Assembly: GCF_018138385.1 (NCBI RefSeq)
Contig: NZ_JAGSIE010000006.1
Coordinates: 62,001-126,000 of the forward strand
From: Allobacillus saliphilus
GTDB lineage: Bacteria; Bacillota; Bacilli; Bacillales; Alkalibacillaceae
Direction: 5' to 3'
DNA length: 64,000 nt
Part shown: positions 57,398 to 64,000 of the stretch, piece by piece
How positions within the stretch are numbered: position 1 is the stretch's first letter
Layout: the number at the start of each line of letters is the position of its first letter
Notes under the pieces: generated by a model
Told to the model about the DNA's origin: nothing
The model's database searches: none
The model's input: the letters and a program-made list of their open reading frames with translations, nothing else
Made by a program: the position numbers and the translations under genes

Positions 57398-58654
57398 ATG
57401 AGTGAACAAGAGCGTGTCATATTGATTGGCTGCCAAACACAAAAAGAATCAGACGAAACTTTTCAAACGTCATTAAATGAATTACGTGCATTAGCCGATA
57501 CGGTGAATGCGGAAATCGTCGACGTTTTTACGCAAAAACGAGAAAAAATACACAACTCTTTATACATCGGCACCGGAAAAGTCGAAGAGATCAAGCAATA
57601 TATAGAAGAAAATGATATTGAGCTTGCCATTATGAATGGTGAGCTTTCGCCGTCCCAAATTAGAAACTTAAACAACCATTGGGACATCTCTGTCATTGAC
57701 CGAACGCAGTTAATTTTAGATATATTTGCTATGCGTGCGAATACGAAAGAAGGTAAACTTCAAGTCGAACTGGCTCAATTGGAGTATTTGCTCCCTCGAC
57801 TACATGGACAAGGTCGTGCGCTCTCTCGTTTGGGAGGCGGAATTGGCACAAGAGGACCTGGTGAGACGAAACTTGAAACGGATCGTCGACATATACAAAG
57901 TCGGATCAACGATATTAAGAAACAATTGAAGCAAGTGGTTAAGCAGCGAAGTCAATATCGTGAACGACGGAAGAAAAATGCTGCTTTCCAAATATCGATT
58001 GTCGGTTATACGAACGCGGGAAAATCGACTTTATTTAATCGACTGACGAACAGTGTTTCGTTTGAAGAAGACAAGCTCTTTGCCACACTGGATCCGATGA
58101 CGAGAAGATTGCATTTATCCAGCGGTTTCCAAGCGTTAATCTCTGACACCGTCGGATTCATTCAAGATCTACCGACAACGCTAGTTGCAGCTTTCCGGTC
58201 TACTTTGGAAGAAGTATTGGAAGCTGATTTTATTTTACATGTGGTAGATGCTTCGAATGATCGAGCCATCGAACAAGAAAAAACGGTTTATTCGATTTTA
58301 AAAGACTTAGGTGCTGAGCAAATTCCGATGTTGACGGTTTACAATAAGGCGGATCTTCTATCGGAAGAGTTTACCCCTTATTCTTCTCCGAGCATTGTCA
58401 TTAGTGCGAAGAATTCAGAGGATTTGCAACGGTTTTTACAAAAAGTCGAATCAACATTAAAAGAAGATTGGAATCAATACAAAGTGGCTGTACCAAAAGA
58501 TGAGGGTACGTTGCTTCACCGATTAAAACAAGAAACAATGGTACAAGATGAACACTTCGATGAAGAGCAAGAACAATACCTGGTAGATGGGTATGCTGAC
58601 CCAAATTCACCAATATACAATGAAATGAAAAAGCGAGCGAATGTAAATGAATGA
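57398..58654 (+). CDS. hflX: GTPase HflX (YnbA)
   Basis: 418 aa. Ribosome-splitting GTPase under stress. N-terminal domain with VDVFTQKREKIHNSLYIGTGK, a coiled-coil region (GGIGTRGPGETKLETDRR), G1 GYTNAGKSTLFNRL (about 202), G3 DTVGFI, G4 NKAD. AAAGGAG ribosome binding site. A TATAAT at 57347 may be part of a promoter, without a clear -35. Overlaps ynbB by 8 nt. Nearby B. subtilis genes such as spoVK and the nrd cluster are not between hfq and hflX here. Confidence 0.96.
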   Translation: MSEQERVILIGCQTQKESDETFQTSLNELRALADTVNAEIVDVFTQKREKIHNSLYIGTGKVEEIKQYIEENDIELAIMNGELSPSQIRNLNNHWDISVIDRTQLILDIFAMRANTKEGKLQVELAQLEYLLPRLHGQGRALSRLGGGIGTRGPGETKLETDRRHIQSRINDIKKQLKQVVKQRSQYRERRKKNAAFQISIVGYTNAGKSTLFNRLTNSVSFEEDKLFATLDPMTRRLHLSSGFQALISDTVGFIQDLPTTLVAAFRSTLEEVLEADFILHVVDASNDRAIEQEKTVYSILKDLGAEQIPMLTVYNKADLLSEEFTPYSSPSIVISAKNSEDLQRFLQKVESTLKEDWNQYKVAVPKDEGTLLHRLKQETMVQDEHFDEEQEQYLVDGYADPNSPIYNEMKKRANVNE

Positions 58655-59879
58655 CCAAATGAAGCAAATGATCCAACAAACAGAACAATCATTAACAAAG
58701 CAATTTTCTCAAATTCAAGAAATCGTTACGGCCAACCAAGAAAAAGTTCTCGATGCCTTTCAACAAGTTCAAGTAAGTGAATCTCACTTCACGCCGTCGA
58801 CCGGTTATGGCTATGATGATATCGGTCGAGAAAAGTTGGAAGAATTATATGCTACCGTTTTTCGAACAGAAGACGCCTTAGTGCGTCCGCAAATTGTCTC
58901 AGGAACCCACGCAATTACCACCTGCTTATTCGGTGTTTTGAGGCCGGGGGACGAATTAATTTATTTGACGGGGAGGCCCTATGATACGCTTGAAGACGTC
59001 ATCGGAATTCATGAAAACGTGGATGGTTCTTTGCGTGACTATGGCATTTTATATAATGAATTGCCGTTAACAGAATCCGGTAAGGTGGATTATTCAAACC
59101 TTGAAAACGCAATCAATCATCGTACGAAAATGGTTGCGATTCAGCGGTCGAAGGGATATGCCGACCGCCCTTCATTTACCGTAATGGAAATCAAGGAAAT
59201 GATTGACGAGGTTCGGAAAATCAAACCAGATGCAATTATATTTATTGACAATTGCTATGGTGAATTCGTAGAGATATACGAGCCGAGTGAAGTAGGGGCA
59301 GACTTGATGGCTGGATCGTTAATCAAAAATCCAGGCGCCGGTATTACGAAGACAGGCGGTTACATTGTTGGGAAAGAAAAACTCGTCAATAAATGTGCAA
59401 ACTGGTTGGTTGCTCCAGGGCTAGGTAAAGAAACTGGAGCAAGCCTTTACAGCCTGCATGAAATGTTTCAAGGCTTTTTCTTGGCGCCACATGTTGTCGG
59501 CGAGGCATTGAAAGGGGCATATTTCACGTCACAGCTGTTGAGTGATTATGGGTATAAAACAGAACCGACAGCGAATGATGCTCGGACAGACCTCATCCAG
59601 TCGATTTCGTTTCATCGTGCAGAGGAAATGATTCAATTTGCTCAAATGATACAAAAACAATCGCCAATCGATTCTTATGTGACACCTGAGCCGAGTAGTA
59701 TGCCAGGCTATGAAGATGATGTCATCATGGCAGGAGGTACCTTCATCCAAGGGGCAAGCCTTGAATTAACTGCAGATGGACCGATACGCGAACCATATAC
59801 ACTCTATGTTCAAGGCGGTCTCACGTATGAACATGTCAAACTAGCCATTGTCAAAAGTGTCATCGCATTAAACAAATAA
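58647..59879 (+). CDS. ynbB: PLP-dependent YnbB, methionine gamma-lyase-like, EF-P modification-associated
   Basis: 410 aa. Fold-type I aminotransferase-like enzyme of the aluminium-resistance/methionine gamma-lyase-like family. The PLP lysine is K227 in GSLIKNPGAG; IFIDNCYGEF holds the cofactor Asp, and the family block SHFTPSTGYGYDDIGREKLE is at the N-terminus (positions 45-64). B. subtilis ynbB is one of the genes required for the 5-aminopentanol modification of EF-P together with ymfI. Starts 8 nt inside hflX; strong terminator after it. Confidence 0.92.
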   Translation: MNDQMKQMIQQTEQSLTKQFSQIQEIVTANQEKVLDAFQQVQVSESHFTPSTGYGYDDIGREKLEELYATVFRTEDALVRPQIVSGTHAITTCLFGVLRPGDELIYLTGRPYDTLEDVIGIHENVDGSLRDYGILYNELPLTESGKVDYSNLENAINHRTKMVAIQRSKGYADRPSFTVMEIKEMIDEVRKIKPDAIIFIDNCYGEFVEIYEPSEVGADLMAGSLIKNPGAGITKTGGYIVGKEKLVNKCANWLVAPGLGKETGASLYSLHEMFQGFFLAPHVVGEALKGAYFTSQLLSDYGYKTEPTANDARTDLIQSISFHRAEEMIQFAQMIQKQSPIDSYVTPEPSSMPGYEDDVIMAGGTFIQGASLELTADGPIREPYTLYVQGGLTYEHVKLAIVKSVIALNK

Positions 59880-59928
59880 AAGTCTATTAATCTATTTTGA
59901 CAAACGCCGTGAAAAATACTATACCAAT

Positions 59929-59977
59929 AAAAAATCCGAACTGATTCATATATTTGAATCATCGTTCGGATTTTTCT
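59929..59977 (+). terminator. Intrinsic terminator after ynbB
   Basis: AAAAATCCGAAC (59930-59941) pairs with GTTCGGATTTTT (59964-59975), with an inner TGATTCA/TGAATCA stem (59942-59948 with 59955-59961). It is symmetric enough to work on both strands. Confidence 0.92.
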
Positions 59978-60070
59978 TTAACCAACTCTTATTTATCCTA
60001 GCGGCTTTCTGTTCGAATGGTGCCCACCGAAATCTCTCCGGCAGTCGGTGTTCCTACTGAAAATTTAGCG

Positions 60071-60227
60071 AGCCGCCCGATAAACGCGACGAGCCGCCCG
60101 ACAAACTCGTCGAGCCACCCGATGAGCGCACCGAGCCACCCGACAAGCGCGCCGAGCCGCCCGATCAGCCGTCCCAGCCGCCCGATAAATGAATCAATCC
60201 GCCCGATATTAGTGGTTAGTCGTTCGA
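60071..60227. repeat. Intergenic tandem array C, 21-bp period, eight units
   Basis: Units start at 60071, 60092, 60113, 60134, 60155, 60176, 60197 and 60218, exactly 21 bp apart. The core is AGCCGCCCGA (variants AGCCACCCGA, ATCCGCCCGA, last unit AGTCGTTCGA); about 11 bp vary. Read on the + strand it gives a heptapeptide SRPxxxx. Much more GC-rich than the flanks. Confidence 0.92.
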
Positions 60228-60369
60228 TTTTCTCAATAAATATTCTTTTTTTCACCTTCATGTTTCCATTGGCCAAGGCTCATTTTTTATTTTAAATGAA
60301 TATCAATTCACCAACGAATAATTTAGGAAATAAAACCCAATTATAAGCGGATGTTTTAAGTTAAATGTG

Positions 60370-60386
60370 TGTTAACTTTCTTAACA
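60370..60386. promoter_or_regulatory. GlnR/TnrA binding site
   Basis: TGTTA-ACTTTCT-TAACA, a perfect fit to TGTNA-N7-TNACA, ending 4 nt before the -35 of glnR. This is the site through which GlnR with feedback-inhibited glutamine synthetase represses glnRA. Confidence 0.85.
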
Positions 60387-60390
60387 TTTC

Positions 60391-60419
60391 TTGACAACTT
60401 AATTTTCAAAAAATATACT
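60391..60419 (+). promoter_or_regulatory. sigma-A promoter of glnRA
   Basis: TTGACA (60391-60396), 17-nt spacer, TATACT (60414-60419), 20 nt before the glnR start. Confidence 0.88.
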
Positions 60420-60439
60420 TTATTTATGGAGGGATGAAA

Positions 60440-60835
60440 ATGGTAGCGATGGATCGAAAAGATTTGCCGTTATTCTCGATTAGTATTGTAACGACACTCA
60501 CTGAATTATCGCCTAGGCAAATTCGTTACTATGAAGAAAAAGAATTGATTTCACCAACGCGATCCAAAGGAAAACAGCGTTTGTTTTCTTTTAACGATGT
60601 TGATCGACTATTGGAAATCAAACAATTAAAAGATAAAGGCGTTAATATTGCAGGAATAAAAGAAGTTTTAGGCATGAAGGAACAGGGAATAAGCGAAAGA
60701 GTGAGAGAAAGCTACCGTACAGATTTAACTGAGGACGAGTTGCACAGTCTCTTAAGAAAAGAATTGATGGAATCAGGATATGTTCATCATACTTCCATCA
60801 ATCGTGGAGACTTGTCCAGGTTTTATCATTCCTAA
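60440..60835 (+). CDS. glnR: Transcriptional repressor GlnR
   Basis: 131 aa. MerR-family nitrogen regulator. Winged helix (about 10-75: TLTELSPRQIRYYEEKELI, K-Q-R-L-F-S-F-N-D-V-D-R-L) and a C-terminal tail ending GDLSRFYHS, the segment that contacts glutamine synthetase in B. subtilis GlnR. ATG 60440 is chosen because GGAGGG ends 6 nt before it; ATG 60434 touches that site. First gene of glnRA. Confidence 0.96.
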   Translation: MVAMDRKDLPLFSISIVTTLTELSPRQIRYYEEKELISPTRSKGKQRLFSFNDVDRLLEIKQLKDKGVNIAGIKEVLGMKEQGISERVRESYRTDLTEDELHSLLRKELMESGYVHHTSINRGDLSRFYHS

Positions 60836-60918
60836 ACAGGTGCGACTTATTAACATCGTTACTATTTTGATCCCCTCAAAAATAAAAGTTTTTATTATAT
60901 CAGGAGGAATAAAGAACA

Positions 60919-62253
60919 GTGTCAAAAATCACAAAAGAAGATGTGTACAAAAGGATTGAAGAGGAGAATGTTCGATTTATCCGACTTCAATTTACCGATT
61001 TACTAGGAACAATCAAAAACGTTGAAATTCCATTAGGCCAACTCGAAAAAGCATTAAATAACGAAATGATGTTTGATGGTTCTTCGATTGAAGGATTTGT
61101 CCGTATTGAAGAATCTGATATGCGCTTGCATCCAGATTTGGATACGTTTGTTGTTTTTCCTTGGACTTCCGAAAAAGGAAAAGTCGCTCGTTTCATCTGT
61201 GATATTTATAATCCTGACGGAACACCTTTTGAAGGATGTCCGCGGTACAATCTGAAGCGGAACTTAGAGCGAATGGAAAAACTAGGCTTTACAGCATTCA
61301 ATATTGGAACAGAGCCAGAGTTCTTCTTATTCAAACTAGATGAGATGGGCGAACCATCGATGGAATTAAACGATAAAGGCGGTTATTTCGATTTGGCGCC
61401 GACGGATTTAGGTGAAAATTGTCGACGTGATATCGTGTTGGAGCTTGAAGAAATGGGCTTTGAAATTGAAGCCTCCCACCACGAAGTAGCACCAGGCCAG
61501 CACGAAATCGACTTTAAATATTCAGATGCGATCAGACACTGTGATGACATTCAGACATTTAAACTGGTTGTTAAAACAATTGCTCGTAAACATGGCTTAC
61601 ATGCGACCTTTATGCCGAAACCATTATTTGGTGTAAACGGATCCGGAATGCATGCGAATATGTCATTGTTCAAAGAAGGTGAGAACGTATTCTTTGACGA
61701 GCAAGGTGAAGAACAATTAAGCAAAACAGCTTATCATTTTACAGCAGGTATTTTAAAACACGCTGTTAACTTTACTGCGGTGACAAATCCAACCGTTAAC
61801 TCTTATAAACGATTGGTTCCAGGGTACGAAGCGCCTTGTTATGTCGCTTGGTCAACACAAAACCGAAGCCCACTAGTTCGTGTACCAACATCTCGTGGCT
61901 TGAGCACACGAATTGAAGTACGTAGTGTCGACCCTGCAGCGAATCCATACATGGCAATGGCAGTTATGTTGGCAGCAGGATTGGATGGTATTGAAAATGA
62001 ACTGAATGTACCGACACCAGTCGACCGGAACATTTATGCGATGAATAAAAAGGAAAGAGAAGAAAACGGTGTTCTCGATTTACCTGCAACGCTTTATGAA
62101 GCACTTCAAAAATTAATGGAAGATGAAGTCATGAAAGAGGCGATGGGCGAACACCTATTGAGTCATTTCGTTGAATCCAAAGAGATTGAATGGGATATGT
62201 TTAGAACCCAAGTTCACCCTTGGGAAAGAGAGCAATATTTGAACGGATTTTAA
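60919..62253 (+). CDS. glnA: Glutamine synthetase, type I-alpha
   Basis: 444 aa. ATP-dependent ligation of ammonia to glutamate; dodecamer. Signatures: [17 protein letters not shown] (the Arg that mediates feedback inhibition in the Bacillus type), [25 protein letters not shown], and [16 protein letters not shown]. There is no adenylylation insertion or Tyr region of the beta type. GTG start at 60919, 11 nt after AGGAGG, a rather long spacing. Long terminator follows. Confidence 0.98.
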   Translation: MSKITKEDVYKRIEEENVRFIRLQFTDLLGTIKNVEIPLGQLEKALNNEMMFDGSSIEGFVRIEESDMRLHPDLDTFVVFPWTSEKGKVARFICDIYNPDGTPFEGCPRYNLKRNLERMEKLGFTAFNIGTEPEFFLFKLDEMGEPSMELNDKGGYFDLAPTDLGENCRRDIVLELEEMGFEIEASHHEVAPGQHEIDFKYSDAIRHCDDIQTFKLVVKTIARKHGLHATFMPKPLFGVNGSGMHANMSLFKEGENVFFDEQGEEQLSKTAYHFTAGILKHAVNFTAVTNPTVNSYKRLVPGYEAPCYVAWSTQNRSPLVRVPTSRGLSTRIEVRSVDPAANPYMAMAVMLAAGLDGIENELNVPTPVDRNIYAMNKKEREENGVLDLPATLYEALQKLMEDEVMKEAMGEHLLSHFVESKEIEWDMFRTQVHPWEREQYLNGF

Positions 62254-62284
62254 TAGGATAAAAGTTGACATATTTGAGTTTAAT

Positions 62285-62362
62285 ATCTGTTGGAAATTGT
62301 GGGAATGATGATAAAGAAACATTAGTAAATCATCTCCTCCCATACTTTCCGCAGATTTTTTA
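62285..62362 (+). terminator. Long hairpin terminator after glnA
   Basis: ATCTG (62285) pairs with CAGAT (62352-62356), with stacked inner stems GGAAA/TTTCC, TGGGA/TCCCA and GATGAT/ATCATC, then TTTTTT. Confidence 0.8.
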
Positions 62363-62581
62363 TTTAGAAAACACTCTATCACAATAATGTGGATTTTTGA
62401 CATTCGAAACAATAACAATAAAATTGGTGTTATCTATCTCAATATGAAGAACATTTAATTTTTTGAATAAAATTAAAATCTATTGGCTGATAAAGAGCTA
62501 ACTTAAAAAATATAATCGGCATAAGCAATTCATTATCTGTTTACTACTCTTTTTCATCATTTGTTACTAATTCACTATCTA

Positions 62582-62609
62582 TTGTGAATTCACCATAATA
62601 TTGTATAAT
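62582..62609 (+). promoter_or_regulatory. Promoter of the lipoprotein gene
   Basis: TTGTGA (62582-62587), 16-nt spacer, TATAAT (62604-62609), 25 nt before the ATG. Confidence 0.65.
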
Positions 62610-62633
62610 GTTGGTGGAAAGGGAGGTAGTTAA

Positions 62634-63353
62634 ATGCAGAAAAAGATATATATATTATTAGCTTTTGTATTATTTGTTTTATCGGCATGCAGTGCTAGTG
62701 CAGATGGGGAATTAATTCACGATGACATCCGCTCTGATACTGATCAACTTCTTAAAATCACTGAAAAAGCGAATGAAGAAAAAAGAGAACTAGAAGTGAA
62801 CGAGAGAAGTCTATTCGACGATTACAAATACAAATATTACGTCGGAAAGTTTTATGATGGTAATAGTAATAGTGAGTATGAAATGAATGATTTAGAAAAG
62901 GAACTTGTACGTAGGGTTTCCAGCTTGGCATTATTTGTTAATCCAAGTGAAAGTTTATCCAGTGAGAAGAGCGGCTATGATGTTTTTAGAGAAAACGTAG
63001 ATGAATTATTGGATGCAGAAGAAATTCCCGATGAGCTCGTTGACAAACATATGACCTATGAAAAACAGAATGGTGTTAATGAAACTTTTGTCGAGGATGC
63101 TAAAAAAGTTTTTAATTTCTTTGACGAAGCAGAAGGAACAATCACAGACACCTATGTAGTAGATTCTTTTTTGCAAAATTATACTTCAGAACATTTAAAA
63201 GTTAATGATACTTATTATATGCACAATGAGCTGTCAGATGATATTCAGTTTTACATAGAAATGTTAAATGATCAAATGTGGGAAGAAAATAGGTTGAATT
63301 TACATGATGTTGACGAATTGGAAAATTTGATTAAAAGAGCGGAAAGATATTAA
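62634..63353 (+). CDS. Uncharacterised lipoprotein
   Basis: 239 aa. Signal peptide with lipobox L-S-A-C, acylated Cys19 (FVLSAC). The mature part is acidic, largely helical by composition, with no Cys after the lipidation site and few aromatic clusters (DDYKYKYYVGKFYDG). A V-N-D-T-Y-Y segment near 197-202 is distantly reminiscent of NDxxF-motif lipoproteins of Firmicutes, but I cannot assign it to that family. AGGGAGGT ribosome binding site. No partner genes are visible; own promoter and terminator, so it is probably a single-gene unit. Confidence 0.8.
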   Translation: MQKKIYILLAFVLFVLSACSASADGELIHDDIRSDTDQLLKITEKANEEKRELEVNERSLFDDYKYKYYVGKFYDGNSNSEYEMNDLEKELVRRVSSLALFVNPSESLSSEKSGYDVFRENVDELLDAEEIPDELVDKHMTYEKQNGVNETFVEDAKKVFNFFDEAEGTITDTYVVDSFLQNYTSEHLKVNDTYYMHNELSDDIQFYIEMLNDQMWEENRLNLHDVDELENLIKRAERY

Positions 63354-63379
63354 TGGAGCCAATTTAGGTTCCATTTTTC
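63353..63379 (+). terminator. Intrinsic terminator after the lipoprotein gene
   Basis: ATGGAGCC (63353-63360) pairs with GGTTCCAT (63367-63374), 6-nt loop, then TTTTTC. The stem overlaps the last base of the stop codon. Confidence 0.75.
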
Positions 63380-63776
63380 TTGTTGGTTTGTGGCCAATCT
63401 TACATTTCACCAAAACACTTTTGGTTACAAATCGACCATAAAAATATTTTTAGTCATCTTAATCTATTAAAAAGAGTCCAATGTCATCCATTCACTTCGC
63501 ATCCAATTTTTTGAACACGAGAGAATACACACTGCAATAATTTTATAGCAAAAGCTAAGACAGAGCGTGTAAATATTTGAAAATATTTTGTTACAAATAG
63601 CTCTTTTATTATATTCTCAATTAGAATATAATGTAAATGACATAGTGAATTCGGGAGGTGTGTTAGTTTTTATAAGAAACTTTGGATTGATTTGAAACAA
63701 GGATGTAACTTGATTTAATAAATTAGTTGTTCTAAAAGAGTTATCTAGAGTTCTATACAAGAAGGAGAGGATAGTA
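63354..63776. other. 423-bp AT-rich spacer before the last gene
   Basis: Contains the preceding terminator and one possible promoter (63588-63615). Besides these I see no gene or repeat. A GGGAGGTG at 63653 has a GTG right behind it that would encode only about 11 codons. Confidence 0.5.
63588..63615 (+). promoter_or_regulatory. Possible promoter of the last gene
   Basis: TTGTTA (63588-63593), 16-nt spacer, TATATT (63610-63615). A separate TATAAT at 63627 lacks a -35. Confidence 0.35.
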
Positions 63777-64000
63777 ATGTCAGAAAAAACTAAGAAACCT
63801 ATATATAAAAAGTGGTGGGTATGGTTAATTGTAGTCGTCGTGCTTATTGGTATTGGAACATCAGGGGAAGAAAGTGAAACGGTCGACGATACGAACAGTG
63901 AGCAAGTTGAAGAAGTGGAAGCAGATAGTCAAAGTGAGGATAGCAGTCAAGAGGAAAGTGAGAATAATTCTTCAGAATCGGATGAGGAAGAGCCAGTAAA
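63777..64000 (+). CDS. Membrane-anchored acidic protein, 3' part outside the window
   Basis: At least 74 codons, open at the window edge. Starts MSEKTKKPIYKKWWVWLIVV: basic N-terminus, K-K-W-W-V-W anchor and one membrane span (about 13-27), then an extracellular linker rich in Glu, Ser and Asp (from about 30 on). This layout is common in Bacilli for secreted or membrane-tethered domains such as DUF4352-type proteins, but the functional domain is not in view. Ribosome binding site GGAGAGG. Confidence 0.75.
   Translation, partial: MSEKTKKPIYKKWWVWLIVVVVLIGIGTSGEESETVDDTNSEQVEEVEADSQSEDSSQEESENNSSESDEEEPV

Larger units (their letters stand above)
59880..60439. other. 560-bp spacer between ynbB and glnR
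   Basis: Contains the ynbB terminator, a 21-bp-period array (60071-60227) and the glnR control region. Open frames of 92 codons run through the array on both strands; they are by-products of the repeat and are not called. Confidence 0.7.
62254..62633. other. 380-bp AT-rich spacer between glnA and the lipoprotein gene
   Basis: Holds the glnA terminator and, at the far end, the promoter of the lipoprotein gene. In between (62363-62580) nothing is recognised apart from an AT-rich inverted repeat TTTAATTTT/AAAATTAAA near 62455-62478. Confidence 0.6.

Noticed and set aside
34985-60227. CRISPR arrays
   Set aside because: Cores of 8-13 bp with 8-13 bp variable parts are far too short for repeat and spacer, and no cas gene is present.
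59998-60295. 92-codon frames on both strands through array C
   Set aside because: Both arise because the 21-bp repeat lacks stops; low complexity and no start signals. The DNA repeat is the simpler explanation.
63659-63695. Possible 11-codon leader peptide (GTG start)
   Set aside because: The GTG touches the GGGAGG sequence, so spacing is wrong, and there is no terminator or regulatory codon run behind it.

Overview
This 64 kb window is chromosomal DNA from a low-GC, endospore-forming Firmicute of the family Bacillaceae. Gene order follows, almost without rearrangement, the Bacillus subtilis segment from ylxL-rpsB to glnR-glnA. Every gene is on the + strand. Spore genes (spoVFAB/dpaAB, spoIIIE, tepA, ymxH, spoVS, cotE) show that it sporulates. 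Acidic linkers in several proteins would suit a moderately salt-tolerant relative, but the sequence alone does not fix the genus. I saw no rRNA, tRNA, CRISPR array, prophage or transposase.

Layout. 1-9.8 kb: ylxL, translation genes (rpsB, tsf, frr), pyrH, and the envelope/isoprenoid group uppS-cdsA-dxr-rseP, then proS. 9.8-14.1 kb: polC. 14.1-15.0 kb: a long non-coding spacer holding a 412-bp repeat-like element. 15-22.5 kb: the rimP-nusA-rnpM-ylxQ-infB-ylxP-rbfA operon, truB, ribF and rpsO. 22.7-26.5 kb: pnp, the M16 protease mlpA, ymxH. 26.7-31.4 kb: dipicolinate synthase dpaAB with asd-dapG-dapA, which make its precursor. 31.5-34.9 kb: tepA, ylzJ, spoIIIE. 35.4-36.1 kb: a MerR/TipAS-type regulator that looks like a local insertion. 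36.5-45.1 kb: ymfF-ymfH-ymfI-ymfJ-ymfK-rodZ-pgsA-cinA-recA. 45.5-51.4 kb: rny, ymdB, spoVS, miaB, ricA, cotE. 51.5-62.3 kb: mutS-mutL-miaA-hfq-hflX-ynbB and glnR-glnA. 62.6-64 kb: an unrecognised lipoprotein and the start of a membrane-anchored acidic protein.

Regulation visible in the sequence: a LexA-like box and good sigma-A promoter before recA; a perfect GlnR/TnrA site beside the glnRA promoter; sigma-K-like promoters with the same -10 sequence before dpaA and cotE; a 19-bp-spacer MerR-type promoter before the MerR gene; structured leaders before rpsB and rpsO; a terminator-like hairpin directly before the rimP ribosome binding site; and intrinsic terminators at most unit boundaries.

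The least-explained content is between genes. Three separate spacers (about 35.0, 36.2 and 60.1 kb) each carry a tandem array with a strict 21-bp period, a conserved core of 8-13 bp and a variable remainder. The core differs between arrays but the period does not. The spacer before rimP holds a 412-bp element with imperfect terminal inverted repeats, and a 35-nt fragment of it lies next to the 36.2 kb array. These are the best candidates for something not described.
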